A program made the translations under genes and the position numbers. DNA of 64,000 bases from Gilliamella sp. wkB7. GTDB lineage: Bacteria; Pseudomonadota; Gammaproteobacteria; Enterobacterales; Orbaceae. The stretch lies in the NCBI RefSeq assembly GCF_001693435.1, contig NZ_CM004509.1, positions 2,666,001-2,730,000 of the forward strand, read 5' to 3'. This document shows positions 31,155 to 40,871 of the stretch, in pieces; the stretch's first letter is position 1; each line of letters starts with the position of its first letter. The notes beneath the pieces are model-generated. The model was not told the origin of the DNA. It ran no database searches and saw only the letters and a program-made list of their open reading frames with translations.

Positions 31155-31880
31155 TTAGCCTAAATCACCTGAATGTACTTGTAAGGCTGTAATAGCGGTA
31201 AGTGCTGCTGTTTCAGTGCGTAATATACGTGGACCAAGTAGTATATCAGTAAAATCATATTGATGTGTCATATTGATTTCAGCATCGGACAAACCGCCTT
31301 CTGGACCAATTAGTAGACTAATATCTTTTTTATCATAAGGTAAATGCTTAATACCATGTTGCGCTTTAGGATGTAAATTTAACCTTAACTGACTTGTTAA
31401 ACTTGCACACCAATTTTCCAGTTTCATCACGGGATTAACGATAGGTATCACGTTACGACCGCACTGTTCACAGGCTGATATCACAATTTTCTGCCATTGT
31501 TGGACTTTCTTATTCATTCTTTCGTCATCCAACTTAACACCACAGCGTTCTGACAAAAGGGGAGTGATAGTGTTAACGCCTAATTCTACGGATTTTTGAA
31601 TGGTAAATTCCATTTTTTCCCCGCGCGAAATCACTTGGCCTAAATGAATATTTAAAGGAGATTCACGATTATCTAAAATTGTTGTAGCTGTTTTTACTGT
31701 GATGGATTTTTTATTTATTTCATGAATAACTGCTGGGGTGATGTGATTTGAACCATCAAATAAGATGATTTCTTCACCTGCTTTCATTCTCAACACCCGT
31801 ATAAGATGATTAAAAGCATCATCATTTAAAGTTATAAGGCTATTTTGTTTGATGGTAAAAGGTTGATGTATCCGAGTCAT
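31155..31880 (-). CDS. rsmE: 16S rRNA m3U1498 methyltransferase
   Basis: A SPOUT methyltransferase that modifies U1498 of 16S rRNA. The 241-residue protein has an N-terminal PUA-like RNA-binding part ([20 protein letters not shown]). The C-terminal knot has [14 protein letters not shown] and [16 protein letters not shown], the SAM-binding loops. It is upstream of gshB with a 192-bp gap and divergent from folB. Confidence 0.94.
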   Translation of the reverse strand: MTRIHQPFTIKQNSLITLNDDAFNHLIRVLRMKAGEEIILFDGSNHITPAVIHEINKKSITVKTATTILDNRESPLNIHLGQVISRGEKMEFTIQKSVELGVNTITPLLSERCGVKLDDERMNKKVQQWQKIVISACEQCGRNVIPIVNPVMKLENWCASLTSQLRLNLHPKAQHGIKHLPYDKKDISLLIGPEGGLSDAEINMTHQYDFTDILLGPRILRTETAALTAITALQVHSGDLG

Positions 31881-31978
31881 AATTACTAATTTCTTATAAT
31901 ATATTGCAATAAATTATAGCGTAATTTATCAATATTCGGTAATCTCTATTTAATACAGATCAGCAATCGGAACTAACT

Positions 31979-32347
31979 ATGAAAATTAATAATAAAGACA
32001 GAGTATTAATAGAAGGTCTTACTGTTCTAACAACCATCGGTGTTTATGAATGGGAAAAGACCATAAAACAAAAGTTAATACTGGATCTTGAAATGTCATG
32101 GGACAACAAGCCTGCGGGTGAGAGTGATGATGTTACACTGTGTTTAGATTATTTTTTGGTTAGTCAATCGATAACTAATTTTATTCAATCTACTCAATTT
32201 GAGCTTATAGAATGTGTCGCTGAACGTGTAGCACAATTGGTGATACGAAAGTTTTCAGTGCAATGGTTAAAAGTGAAAGTTTCAAAACCTGGCGCGATTG
32301 CTAATGCGAGTAATGTGGCCGTGGTGATAGAACGAACCGCTAATTAA
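31979..32347 (+). CDS. folB: Dihydroneopterin aldolase
   Basis: Cleaves and epimerises dihydroneopterin in folate synthesis. The 122-residue protein has TTIGVYEWEKTIKQKLILDLEM, CLDYFLVSQSITN, and the C-terminal SKPGAIANASNVAVVIER with the family pattern. It starts a plus-strand run of four genes. E. coli folB is divergent from plsY; that neighbour is absent. Confidence 0.93.
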   Translation: MKINNKDRVLIEGLTVLTTIGVYEWEKTIKQKLILDLEMSWDNKPAGESDDVTLCLDYFLVSQSITNFIQSTQFELIECVAERVAQLVIRKFSVQWLKVKVSKPGAIANASNVAVVIERTAN

Positions 32348-32363
32348 TCTAGGATTTTAATCG

Positions 32364-33359
32364 ATGATAAACAAGCAAGAAGCTAATAAAAAAGCACATC
32401 GTTCAACCAATAAATTTGAGAATTATGAACCTTTTACCATCGATTTTGTTAAAACATGGTGGTGGTATCAAAGACGTAAAGTGCTTGAACCAAAAGGAGG
32501 GTATGAAGCATTTAATCAGGTTTGGTGTGAGCCTATCGATCTTACTTTACCTGACGATAGAGTTTGGTGGATAGGTCATTCAACCAATTTAATTCGTTTA
32601 AATGATAAGATGATTTTAACTGATCCTATTTTTTCTAAGCGAGCTTCACCCTCACAATTTTCTGGTCCTAAACGTCATAATTCACCTGCACTTACTATCG
32701 ATAAACTGCCTAACATTGATTTTGTTATGATTTCGCATAATCATTATGACCATTTGGATGATTATAGTATTCATCAATTGGTTAAGCGATTTCCTAAAAT
32801 CGTCTTGGTTGTTCCTTTAGGATTGAAAGATAAGCTTTTGAAATGGGGTGCTCAGCAGGTTTTTGAACTTAATTGGTATGATTCAATCACTTTTGATTGT
32901 CTAACTTTTGCCGCAACACCCGCTAGACACTGGAGTAATCGAGGTCTTTTTGATATTAACAAATCGTTATGGTGCGGTTGGATAGTGCAATCAAATGTGG
33001 ATATTCCCAATAAAACTAAAACCGTTTATTTTATGGGGGATACTGGCTATTCACCGCGTTTAAAAGAGATAGGTCAACGTTTTACTTGTATTGATCTGGC
33101 ATTAATTCCAATAGGTGCTTATGCTCCCCGTAGATTGTTACAATCACAACATATCGATCCTGCGCAGGCTGTGCAGTTGTATGACGAACTCAATTGTCAT
33201 GAAGCGATTGCTATTCACTGGGGAACATTTGAATTATCTGATGAATCGTTAGATGAGCCTGCGCAACAATTATGTGAGCATAGAGCTGATCGTTGTTTTC
33301 ATCTATTAAAAATAGGTGGCAGTTTAGCTATTAATCATCATAATTCTGGATTAAAATGA
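32364..33359 (+). CDS. MBL-fold metal-dependent hydrolase (RomA / NAPE-PLD-like)
   Basis: A 331-residue metallo-beta-lactamase-fold protein. The metal motif H125-N-H127-Y-D129-H130 is present, preceded by VWWIGHSTNLIRLN and followed by an ARHWSNRG segment, FMGDTGY and a terminal AIHWGTFELSDE. This pattern is typical of the UlaG/NAPE-PLD-like branch, sometimes named RomA. Substrate is not predictable from sequence. It lies 16 bp after folB. Confidence 0.85.
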   Translation: MINKQEANKKAHRSTNKFENYEPFTIDFVKTWWWYQRRKVLEPKGGYEAFNQVWCEPIDLTLPDDRVWWIGHSTNLIRLNDKMILTDPIFSKRASPSQFSGPKRHNSPALTIDKLPNIDFVMISHNHYDHLDDYSIHQLVKRFPKIVLVVPLGLKDKLLKWGAQQVFELNWYDSITFDCLTFAATPARHWSNRGLFDINKSLWCGWIVQSNVDIPNKTKTVYFMGDTGYSPRLKEIGQRFTCIDLALIPIGAYAPRRLLQSQHIDPAQAVQLYDELNCHEAIAIHWGTFELSDESLDEPAQQLCEHRADRCFHLLKIGGSLAINHHNSGLK

Positions 33360-33418
33360 TTTTCAAATGTTTGAATTCGAAACTGTAATTCAGTTTTTGA
33401 TTGAAAAAAGGGGGCATA

Positions 33419-33625
33419 ATGAAATTAGCAACGCTTGGATTAACTTGCATCATCTTAAGTTTAACTTTAGTTGCATGTGGCGGGAAGAATGATCAAGGGA
33501 AAAAATATCACTGGTCAAAGGCACATGGCGTATTAGAAGATTGCAAAGGTATGATGAGTAAATCACAACAATGTGAAAATAATTCAAATAATCAGCAGTT
33601 CCTTTTTCAAGTAGATAGGTATTAG
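33419..33625 (+). CDS. Small lipoprotein
   Basis: A 68-residue protein with a clear lipoprotein signal, ending in lipobox LVAC with Cys at about residue 20. The mature part is short, with two further cysteines (EDCKGMM, QQCENN) and a Gln/Asn-rich tail. The ATG at 33419 is preceded by GGGGG; an earlier in-frame ATG at 33401 lacks one. It lies one base before the EamA gene. Function unknown. Confidence 0.72.
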   Translation: MKLATLGLTCIILSLTLVACGGKNDQGKKYHWSKAHGVLEDCKGMMSKSQQCENNSNNQQFLFQVDRY

Positions 33626-33626
33626 T

Positions 33627-34055
33627 ATGAGTGCATGGCTTATTTATGCTTTACTCTCAGCAATTACCGCAGCTGGTGTGGCGATTTTAGGTAAAATCGG
33701 TTTACAACAGCTTGATGCCAATACAGCCACAGCGATTCGTGCCGTTGTTATGGCCATTTTTTTGGTTGGTGTGGTTGTAGTACAAGGAAAACTTAATCTT
33801 GTTAGCACATTTTTAAATGATAAAAAAGCATTGTTAATCATAGCACTAAGTGGTATTGCTGGTGCTCTATCTTGGTTGTTTTATTTTATGGCCATTAAAG
33901 AAGGTAAAGTATCGCAAGTTGCGCCAATCGATAAATTAAGTGTGGTTTTTGCAGTCGTATTTGCAGCGATTTTATTTGGTGAAAAAATCTCATTGTTAGC
34001 TGGAATTGGTGTGGCAATGATTGCTGCTGGTGCTATTTTAGTTGCACTCTTCTAA
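33627..34055 (+). CDS. Single-domain EamA/DMT transporter
   Basis: A 142-residue inner-membrane protein with five hydrophobic segments and one EamA unit (LSAITAAGVAILGKIGLQ at the start, PIDKLSVVFAVVFAAILFGEKIS near the end). Most EamA permeases carry two such units in about 300 residues. Half-size members like this presumably act as dimers. Substrate unknown. Confidence 0.85.
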   Translation: MSAWLIYALLSAITAAGVAILGKIGLQQLDANTATAIRAVVMAIFLVGVVVVQGKLNLVSTFLNDKKALLIIALSGIAGALSWLFYFMAIKEGKVSQVAPIDKLSVVFAVVFAAILFGEKISLLAGIGVAMIAAGAILVALF

Positions 34056-34071
34056 TAACTAAATAACATTA

Positions 34072-34099
34072 ATCATACACTATTTAAATAGTGTATGAT
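34072..34099. terminator. Perfect 28-bp palindrome between the EamA gene and moeA
   Basis: A fully self-complementary 28-bp palindrome, centred on TTTAAA, sits between converging genes. Its likely role is bidirectional termination, though such a perfect palindrome could also be a protein site. Confidence 0.65.
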
Positions 34100-34139
34100 C
34101 TTGTGTTAATAAGTTAACTTTTATATTAGATTAGTGAAA

Positions 34140-35366
34140 TTACTTAAGTAGAGTATTAAATAGTTCAATCGTCACCAATTCGCCTTTGTTTACATTACCG
34201 CGTTCTTGTTCGAGAATAATAAAACAGTTAGCCTGATTAAACGACTGTGTAATATGTGACCCTTGTTGGCCAGTAGTAACAACTTCTAATTCTCCTTGAG
34301 CATCAATTTGCAATCTTCCTCGTTGAAAATCTACCCGACCAATACTCTTTTTAAGGTTGGTAGCTGCTTTTACTTGGAAACGAAAATCAATATCGGATGT
34401 TGCAAGCCCAGAAAGTGTTAAAATCAAAGGCTGAACGAGTTGATAAAAAGTTACCAAAGTTGATACTGGGTTGCCCGGCAAACCACAAAATAATGCATGA
34501 CCAATTTGTCCAAAAGCAAAAGGTTTACCTGGTTTCATGGCAATTTTCCAGAAATTGATCTGTCCTAAATCTTCTAAGGCTGTTTTCGTATAATCGGCAT
34601 CGCCCACCGAAACGCCACCACTGGTTATGACAAGATTTGCTTGGTTTGATGCGGTCACTAAAGCTTGTTTAATTTGAGTCGGATCATCAGGAATAATTCC
34701 AAGATCAATGATTTCACAGTTAAGTTTTGTTAATAACAATTTTAAAGTAAAGCGATTACTATCATAAATTGCGCCATTGCCTGATAAGGGCATTCCAATT
34801 GGTGTTAGTTCATTACCCGTTGAAAAGATAGCTACTTTCAATTTGTTAAAAACGGTGACTTCGCTAATGCCTAATGTTGCAAGGGTTGATAGGGTAGGTA
34901 ATGTTAATTTAGTACCTGTGGCAACCGTTATCGAATTCTTTTTTACATCTTCACCACACCGACGTATGTTATCACCCGCTCTAATTTCCTTTAAAAAACG
35001 AATACCTAAATCGGATTGTTCTGTATACTCTTGCATTACAACCGCATCTGCGTCAATCGGGACAGGGGCACCTGTCATAATTCGTAAACAAGTACCTTCA
35101 GGCCATTGTAAATTACTAATATCGTCACCCGCAAAAATTGCACTGGCTAGAGGTAATGTTTTTGTTTGTTGAATATCTGAAAGTCTGACTGCGTACCCAT
35201 CCATTGCTGAATTATCAAATCCTGGAACATTAATTGGCGAAATAATTGGTATGGCAGCAATTCTATCTAAAGCGTCAAATAATGAAACCTTTTGGTTAGA
35301 AAGAGGTTTTGCTGTAGTCGCGATTTCTAATATATTTTGTTTAGCTTGATTAAAAGTAAGTAACAT
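34140..35366 (-). CDS. moeA: Molybdopterin molybdotransferase MoeA
   Basis: Inserts molybdate into adenylated molybdopterin to complete Moco. The 408-residue protein has VPGFDNSAMDGYAVRL, IMTGAPVP, the MPT-binding SGGVSVGDADYTK, and PGKPFAFG followed by FCGLPGNPVS. The enteric moeB does not follow. A dispersed GTTTCAG-pair element lies just upstream of its start. Confidence 0.95.
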   Translation of the reverse strand: MLLTFNQAKQNILEIATTAKPLSNQKVSLFDALDRIAAIPIISPINVPGFDNSAMDGYAVRLSDIQQTKTLPLASAIFAGDDISNLQWPEGTCLRIMTGAPVPIDADAVVMQEYTEQSDLGIRFLKEIRAGDNIRRCGEDVKKNSITVATGTKLTLPTLSTLATLGISEVTVFNKLKVAIFSTGNELTPIGMPLSGNGAIYDSNRFTLKLLLTKLNCEIIDLGIIPDDPTQIKQALVTASNQANLVITSGGVSVGDADYTKTALEDLGQINFWKIAMKPGKPFAFGQIGHALFCGLPGNPVSTLVTFYQLVQPLILTLSGLATSDIDFRFQVKAATNLKKSIGRVDFQRGRLQIDAQGELEVVTTGQQGSHITQSFNQANCFIILEQERGNVNKGELVTIELFNTLLK

Positions 35367-35401
35367 TGACGAGTGCTTTCCTTATGTGAATAGTCCATTA
35401 G

Positions 35402-35444
35402 TTTTGACAAGAAGTTTCAGGTAAGGTATACGTTTGTGTAAAAA
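35402..35444 (+). repeat. Dispersed GTTTCAG-pair element, diverged copy
   Basis: Shares with the other copies the TTTTG.CAA start, the first GTTTCAG, the central ATACGTTT and a final GTA plus A run. The second heptamer is altered to GTTTGTG. It lies 35 bp upstream of the moeA start. Confidence 0.45.
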
Positions 35445-35496
35445 TTATTATTATATTATATCTTAATGAGAACTTAATATAACAGTAAATATAACA

Positions 35497-35516
35497 ACGT
35501 CGCCAAAAGACGACGT
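35497..35516 (-). terminator. Hairpin after ychF
   Basis: Arms ACGTCG and CGACGT with an 8-base loop lie 12 bp past the ychF stop. The minus-strand downstream is AT-rich without a clean U run. Confidence 0.5.
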
Positions 35517-35527
35517 GAAATAGATGG

Positions 35528-36619
35528 TTATACATTAAATAAAAAGTTCATGATATCGCCATCTTGTACGATATAGTCTTTTCCTTCAGAACGCATTTTC
35601 CCTGCTTCTTTAGCACCTTGTTCACCGCCATATTTGATAAAATCATCAAAAGCAATGGTCTGTGCTCGAATAAAGCCTTTTTCAAAGTCGGTATGAATTT
35701 TACCTGCTGCTTGTGGGGCAGTATCTCCAACCGAAATTGTCCATGCGCGAACTTCTTTAACACCTGCGGTAAAATATGTTTGTAAATTAAGTAAACTGTA
35801 ACCAGCACGAATAACGCGATTTAAACCAGGTTCAGTTAATCCTAGATCTTGCATGAACTCATCACGATCAGCATCATCTAGTTCAGCAAGTTCTGCTTCA
35901 ATGGCTGCACATACAGGAACAACAACAGATTTTTCTTGAGCGGCGATAGCTTTTACTTTTTCTAAATAAGGATTATTTTCAAACCCATCTTCATTAACAT
36001 TAGCAATATACATGGTTGGTTTTAATGTTAAAAAGCTTAAGTATTTAACCGCATCAAGCTCTTCTTTACTTAAATCCAATAGCAATAGCTTTTTACCTTG
36101 TTCTAAATGTGGTAAGCATTTTTCAAGAATTTCTAGTTCAAATTTAGCATCTTTATCGCCACCTTTAGCACGTTTTTGTAAACGTGTCATTGCTCTTTCA
36201 CAAGCTTCTAGATCGGCTAACGCAAGTTCAGTATTAATAATTTCAATATCTTCAGCTGGGTCAATTTTGCCTGCAACATGAATGATATTTTCATTTTCAA
36301 AACAACGAACAACATGACCAATGGCTTCAGTTTCACGAATGTTAGCTAAAAATTGATTACCTAAACCTTCACCTTTTGAGGCACCTTTTACTAAACCAGC
36401 AATATCAACAAATTCCATAGTAGTAGGTAAAGTGCGCTGAGGTTTGACAATTTTAGCCAGCTCATCTAAACGTGGATCGGGCATTGGTACTACACCAGTA
36501 TTTGGTTCGATAGTACAAAATGGAAAGTTAGCTGCTTCAATGCCTGCTTTGGTTAGTGCGTTAAAAAGAGTTGACTTGCCAACATTTGGTAGTCCGACGA
36601 TACCACATTTAAATCCCAT
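35528..36619 (-). CDS. ychF: Redox-regulated ATPase/GTPase YchF
   Basis: An Obg-family nucleotidase that prefers ATP and binds ribosomes. The 363-residue protein has G1 [15 protein letters not shown]3 [16 protein letters not shown] and the NVNE motif that replaces NKxD, explaining the ATP preference. A coiled-coil arm and a C-terminal TGS domain ([22 protein letters not shown]) follow. It appears to be transcribed alone; in E. coli it follows pth. Confidence 0.96.
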   Translation of the reverse strand: MGFKCGIVGLPNVGKSTLFNALTKAGIEAANFPFCTIEPNTGVVPMPDPRLDELAKIVKPQRTLPTTMEFVDIAGLVKGASKGEGLGNQFLANIRETEAIGHVVRCFENENIIHVAGKIDPAEDIEIINTELALADLEACERAMTRLQKRAKGGDKDAKFELEILEKCLPHLEQGKKLLLLDLSKEELDAVKYLSFLTLKPTMYIANVNEDGFENNPYLEKVKAIAAQEKSVVVPVCAAIEAELAELDDADRDEFMQDLGLTEPGLNRVIRAGYSLLNLQTYFTAGVKEVRAWTISVGDTAPQAAGKIHTDFEKGFIRAQTIAFDDFIKYGGEQGAKEAGKMRSEGKDYIVQDGDIMNFLFNV

Positions 36620-36784
36620 ACTGTTTGTTACCTTTTTATCAATAAATGTCTTAAATATAAGAGGTAATTATATACTAAATCATGCTATTTATGCCAATGT
36701 TCTTATTGACGTGCTGCTAATAGATCTATATCAAATGTTGATATCGGTTTTAACTTGTTACTTTGCTTGAATTTATTAAAAGTG

Positions 36785-36804
36785 ACAAGTAGCGCATGAC
36801 TTGT
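36785..36804 (-). terminator. Possible hairpin after rsmI
   Basis: Arms ACAAGT and ACTTGT with an 8-base loop lie just past the rsmI stop. The stem is short, so support is weak. Confidence 0.35.
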
Positions 36805-36808
36805 TAGT

Positions 36809-37636
36809 TTATTCTTCCAAATTTAAACCAATTTGATAGAGTTGATTCTTTTTAAGTCCATAAATTTCAGCAGTAATCGCAGCTGCTTTTTTTAATGGTA
36901 GCTCTTTTTGTAATAATTTAAGAGTATTTATGGCTTTTGGATCAATATCCTTGTTACTTTCTGTATACCCAGCCACAATTAAGACAAATTCACCTTTTTG
37001 ACGAGATGCATCTTGATTTAACCAGTCTATAAGTTCATTGACTGGAAAGCTAACAATGGTTTCCCATGTTTTAGTAAGTTCTTTAGCCAAAACGATTTGC
37101 TTATCGGCACCAAAAATAGTTTGCATATCCTTAAGTGTCTCTAATAAGCGATGCGTTGATTCATAAAAAATCATGGTGCGAGGCTCAGTAATTAATGAGA
37201 CTAAACTATCTTGCCGTGCTTTGCTTTTAGCGGGTAAAAATCCTTCATAAATAAATTTGTCGGATGGTAATCCAGCTACTGATAAGGCTGCAATGGCGGC
37301 ACAAGCTCCTGGAATCGGAACTACTTTTATATCATTTTCACGGCAAGCTTTTACTAAATGGTAGCCAGGATCATTGATTAATGGCGTTCCGGCATCTGAA
37401 ACCAAGGCAATAGAGATACCTGATTGGAGTTTTTCAATCAGAACGTGTGCTTTTTCTTGTTCATTATGATCATGCAAGGAAAAAAGCTTAGCTTTAATAC
37501 CCAAATGCTGTAATAATAAACCGCTATGCCTTGTATCTTCAGCAGCTATCAAATCAACACGTTTAAGTGTGTTAATTGCTCTAAGGGTAATATCATCTAA
37601 ATTTCCAATGGGTGTTGCAACAATATATAGAGTCAT
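36809..37636 (-). CDS. rsmI: 16S rRNA 2'-O-ribose C1402 methyltransferase
   Basis: A tetrapyrrole-methylase-fold enzyme that methylates C1402 of 16S rRNA. The 275-residue protein begins [20 protein letters not shown], with [42 protein letters not shown] and [10 protein letters not shown], all family motifs. It is divergent from nlpD. The E. coli neighbour lpoA is not present. Confidence 0.95.
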   Translation of the reverse strand: MTLYIVATPIGNLDDITLRAINTLKRVDLIAAEDTRHSGLLLQHLGIKAKLFSLHDHNEQEKAHVLIEKLQSGISIALVSDAGTPLINDPGYHLVKACRENDIKVVPIPGACAAIAALSVAGLPSDKFIYEGFLPAKSKARQDSLVSLITEPRTMIFYESTHRLLETLKDMQTIFGADKQIVLAKELTKTWETIVSFPVNELIDWLNQDASRQKGEFVLIVAGYTESNKDIDPKAINTLKLLQKELPLKKAAAITAEIYGLKKNQLYQIGLNLEE

Positions 37637-37989
37637 TAATTTGAGTCACATTAAAATTTCACAGAAAATAGAATAAATCTACTGTACGAGAAAGCATTTT
37701 ATTGTATATACTCACCACTTTCAAAAATAAATTCTATTTTCCGCTATTTATTATAATAGTTATAATAAATAAACATATTGCTCATTAGATGTTGACTATT
37801 TGTTGTGCAATCTATTAATAATCGAAAAACAGAGGGTATATTTGTGCGAATTTAGTAGAAATTCGGTGGATTGTAATTGATTTAAATTGTATCCTTAACT
37901 ATTTTATTATAGCTAGCATAATAAGGAACCGATATAATAGCTTTTTATATCAGAAACGATAGAATATGCTCTTAAAACAATATTAACGA
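37637..37989. promoter_or_regulatory. rsmI/nlpD divergent intergenic region
   Basis: No gene is seen here. An AT-only hairpin with 12-bp arms (TATTTATTATAA / TTATAATAAATA) occupies 37745-37771. A TATAAT at 37933-37938, about 50-70 bp before nlpD, is a candidate -10, but no good -35 accompanies it. Confidence 0.4.
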
Positions 37990-39162
37990 ATGAAAGGTGT
38001 TGCTTTGAAAAAGATTCTTACGCTAACTTGTTTAAGCTTGGTCATTACTGCCTGTACTCAATCCAATCCTGCCCAAATTGAAGATATTTCGGATTTTTCT
38101 GGTGGTTCATCAAAAACAGGTTACTCTAAACCTCCTGTTAATATTTCTACTGGAAGTGGTATTACTCCATCTTCAGTACCATCAAATACCAATTCAACAC
38201 AGGTACCTAAACCAGTAACGACGTCAAGTTCAAATAATGGTGATGCAAACAATAAGACAAACAGTAATGTAAACAGCAATAACGGTGTTATTATTACTAA
38301 CGATCGTGTTTCATATAACCGTAATTATGACGAAATTCCTAAGGGAGGGTATCAAGGAGATACTTATACTGTAAGCCGAGGCGACACATTATATTATATA
38401 GCTTGGGTAACGGGTAATGATTATCGCTCTTTAGCGGCTAAAAATAATATTAAGAAACCTTACTCTGTTTCAGTTGGCCAAGTATTAGATGTAAGTGGGG
38501 GAACTACAGTTGTTACACAACAAGTAACGAGCAATCAAACAACTCAACAAGTGGTGGTTACCAATCCAACATCTAAAGTAACGGATACTAAAACAGCACC
38601 TACACCTACAACTACAACTTCTACACCAGTACCTACACCTGTTTTAACTACGACCACTACAACAACTACTACATCAGGAAAAAATCAGACATCGAGTGTT
38701 GTTCAGACAACTCAAACGGTAACCGATTCTGTTAGCAATACTACAAATAATGGAAAAACAAATTTGTCAGATACTGGAACATCCGCTACTAAGGTTGCAA
38801 ATATTACATGGCAGTGGCCAGCAAAAGGCAAAATTATTGAAAAATTTTCTAATGCTAGTAAAGGTATTGATATCGCTGGTGGATTAGGTAATAAAGTGAT
38901 GGCTGCCGCAGATGGTCGCGTGGTTTATTCAGGTAATGCTTTACCTGGTTATGGGAATTTAATTATTATAAAACATAATGATGATTACTTAACTGCATAT
39001 GCACATAACCAGTCGATTTTAGTAAAAGAGCAACAAGCAGTTCGAGCAGGAGAACAGATTGCAACTATGGGAGCGACAGGTACCTCTTCAGTAAGATTGC
39101 ATTTTGAAATTCGTTATAAAGCAAAATCCGTTGATCCATTAAAATATCTTTCAAAAAATTAG
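37990..39162 (+). CDS. nlpD: Murein hydrolase activator NlpD
   Basis: An outer-membrane lipoprotein that activates the amidase AmiC at the division site. The layout is signal peptide with lipobox ITAC, LysM domain at about residues 123-168 (YTVSRGDTLYYIAW), a Thr-rich low-complexity linker at about 175-265, and a C-terminal LytM domain (RVVYSGNALPGYGNLIIIKHNDDYLTAYAH). The first zinc-ligand His is missing (KGIDIAGG), as in activator-type LytM proteins. The true start may be TTG at 38005, which has AAAGGTG upstream. rpoS, the usual neighbour, is absent. Confidence 0.92.
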   Translation: MKGVALKKILTLTCLSLVITACTQSNPAQIEDISDFSGGSSKTGYSKPPVNISTGSGITPSSVPSNTNSTQVPKPVTTSSSNNGDANNKTNSNVNSNNGVIITNDRVSYNRNYDEIPKGGYQGDTYTVSRGDTLYYIAWVTGNDYRSLAAKNNIKKPYSVSVGQVLDVSGGTTVVTQQVTSNQTTQQVVVTNPTSKVTDTKTAPTPTTTTSTPVPTPVLTTTTTTTTTSGKNQTSSVVQTTQTVTDSVSNTTNNGKTNLSDTGTSATKVANITWQWPAKGKIIEKFSNASKGIDIAGGLGNKVMAAADGRVVYSGNALPGYGNLIIIKHNDDYLTAYAHNQSILVKEQQAVRAGEQIATMGATGTSSVRLHFEIRYKAKSVDPLKYLSKN

Positions 39163-39263
39163 TATTTATTAACTGCGAAACAGTTAATGTATGGGATTTA
39201 CGAGTATTATAAAGATTATTTAATTTAAACAGTTTTATTCTACGTAACAAAGGAGTTAGACTC

Positions 39264-40016
39264 ATGGCAGTAAAAAAATTAGTTCTTATTCGACATGGAG
39301 AAAGTGTTTGGAATCAAGAAAACCGTTTTTGTGGTTGGACTGATGTTGATTTATCTGACAAAGGTAATAAAGAAGCAGCCGAAGCAGGTAAACTACTTAA
39401 ACAAGAAGGTTTCCAATTTGATTACGCTTATACTTCTGTATTAAAACGTGCAATTCATACTTTATGGCATGTTCTTGACGAAGTTGATCAAGCTTGGTTA
39501 CCTGTTGAAAAATGTTGGAAACTAAATGAACGTCACTATGGTGCGCTGCAAGGTCTAAATAAAGCTGAAACTGCGGCTAAATATGGTGATGAGCAAGTAA
39601 AATTATGGCGCCGTGGTTTCGCAATTACGCCTCCAGCACTTGAAAAATCAGATGAACGTTTTCCTGGTCATGATTCACGTTACAGCAATTTACCTGAATC
39701 AGAATTACCATTAACAGAAAGTCTAGCGTTAACCATTAAACGTGTACTTCCTTATTGGGAATCAACAATTGCGCCACGTGTTGCTAAAGGTGAACGTGTA
39801 ATTATCGCTGCTCATGGTAACTCTCTTCGTGCTTTAGTTAAGCATTTAGACAACATCAGTGACGATGATATTATCGAACTAAACATCCCAACTGGTGTGC
39901 CATTAGTGTATGAGTTTGATGACAACATGAAAGTTATCAAACATTATTACTTAGGTAATGCTGATGAGATCGCGGCAAAACAAGCAGCGGTTGCTAATCA
40001 AGGTAAAGCGAAATAA
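39264..40016 (+). CDS. gpmA: 2,3-bisphosphoglycerate-dependent phosphoglycerate mutase
   Basis: Interconverts 3- and 2-phosphoglycerate in glycolysis. The 250-residue protein has the phosphohistidine motif [15 protein letters not shown], the catalytic [12 protein letters not shown] and the second His in [21 protein letters not shown] precedes the ATG. The ending is AT-poor compared with its surroundings, as expected for a highly expressed glycolytic gene. It is closed by a strong hairpin. Confidence 0.97.
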   Translation: MAVKKLVLIRHGESVWNQENRFCGWTDVDLSDKGNKEAAEAGKLLKQEGFQFDYAYTSVLKRAIHTLWHVLDEVDQAWLPVEKCWKLNERHYGALQGLNKAETAAKYGDEQVKLWRRGFAITPPALEKSDERFPGHDSRYSNLPESELPLTESLALTIKRVLPYWESTIAPRVAKGERVIIAAHGNSLRALVKHLDNISDDDIIELNIPTGVPLVYEFDDNMKVIKHYYLGNADEIAAKQAAVANQGKAK

Positions 40017-40033
40017 TTAATCTTTAAGCTTTG

Positions 40034-40063
40034 AAAAAGGTAAGTTATGTAACTTACCTTTTT
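40034..40063 (+). terminator. gpmA terminator
   Basis: Fourteen-base perfect arms, AAAAAGGTAAGTTA and TAACTTACCTTTTT, around a 2-base centre start 18 bp after the gpmA stop. Confidence 0.85.
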
Positions 40064-40115
40064 ACTATCTGAACTATCTCTTTTATCCATTAATTTTATT
40101 TCTGAGAGTCTTATT

Positions 40116-40694
40116 TTGTCGAAAATTTACTATATTTATGCCGTAATGAACGCAGGTAAATCAACCGAGTTACTACAAATTGACCACAATTATTTAAGTA
40201 ATAATATGCAAACTTTACTGCTTAAATCTTCGGTCGATACCCGTGATTCGGCGGTTGAAATTGTCTCACGTTTAGGATTGCGAAAAAAAGCATTACAGCT
40301 TGATGATAATAGTGTTGATGAAATCATTGAATTGATTAAGAAAAATAATTACGCTTGTGTATTAATCGATGAAAGCCAATTTTTATCGCAAAGCACTATC
40401 TGGAAGCTGTCTGATGTGTGTGATGAATATGGTGTACCGATGATGTTTTTTGGTTTAAAAACGGATTATATGGGACATTTATTTGAAGGTTCAAAAACAT
40501 TATTAGAAATTGCCGATAACTTTAGAGAACTAAAAACAGTTTGCTGGTGTGGAAAAAAAGCAACCATGAATTTATTAGAAGGAAAAGATGGGCAAATTGT
40601 TAAATATGGTAATTCAATTCATTTAGGAGATAGTGAGTTCCATTCAGTTTGTCGCAAACATTGGAAAGCGGGACAAATTAGACCTAAACAATAA
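40116..40694 (+). CDS. tdk: Thymidine kinase
   Basis: Phosphorylates thymidine to dTMP. The 192-residue type II enzyme has the P-loop MNAGKSTELL, the VLIDESQFL Walker B-like motif, and a zinc site formed by CWCGKKA and VCRKH. The start is TTG at 40116, giving MSKIYYIYAVMNAGKST, with GAGAG upstream. No upstream ATG fits. Confidence 0.95.
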   Translation: MSKIYYIYAVMNAGKSTELLQIDHNYLSNNMQTLLLKSSVDTRDSAVEIVSRLGLRKKALQLDDNSVDEIIELIKKNNYACVLIDESQFLSQSTIWKLSDVCDEYGVPMMFFGLKTDYMGHLFEGSKTLLEIADNFRELKTVCWCGKKATMNLLEGKDGQIVKYGNSIHLGDSEFHSVCRKHWKAGQIRPKQ

Positions 40695-40822
40695 TCTTCT
40701 TAATATTTCACACTTATTCAATCTAATGATATTGCTATATTTATTATTTGGTTTTGTAAAAGTGTGAATAACCTCTCATTTTAATAATTTTTCTTTGTCG
40801 ATTTTTGGTTATTTATGTCATA

Positions 40823-40851
40823 TTGACTGAAACGATTCAGTGTTGTTTTAT
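40823..40851 (+). promoter_or_regulatory. Sigma-70 promoter with LacI/GalR-type operator
   Basis: TTGACT (40823-40828) and TTTTAT (40846-40851) are spaced 17 bp. Within the spacer lies ACTGAAACGATTCAGT (40826-40841), a near-perfect palindrome with a central CG, the hallmark of LacI/GalR-family operators. A repressor bound there would block the polymerase. The regulator gene is not in the window. Confidence 0.6.
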
Positions 40852-40871
40852 TAATCATGAGAGGAATTACC

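Noticed and set aside
36785-36804. Strong terminator after rsmI
   Set aside because: Only a 6-bp stem is present, so it is listed at low confidence rather than as a firm terminator.
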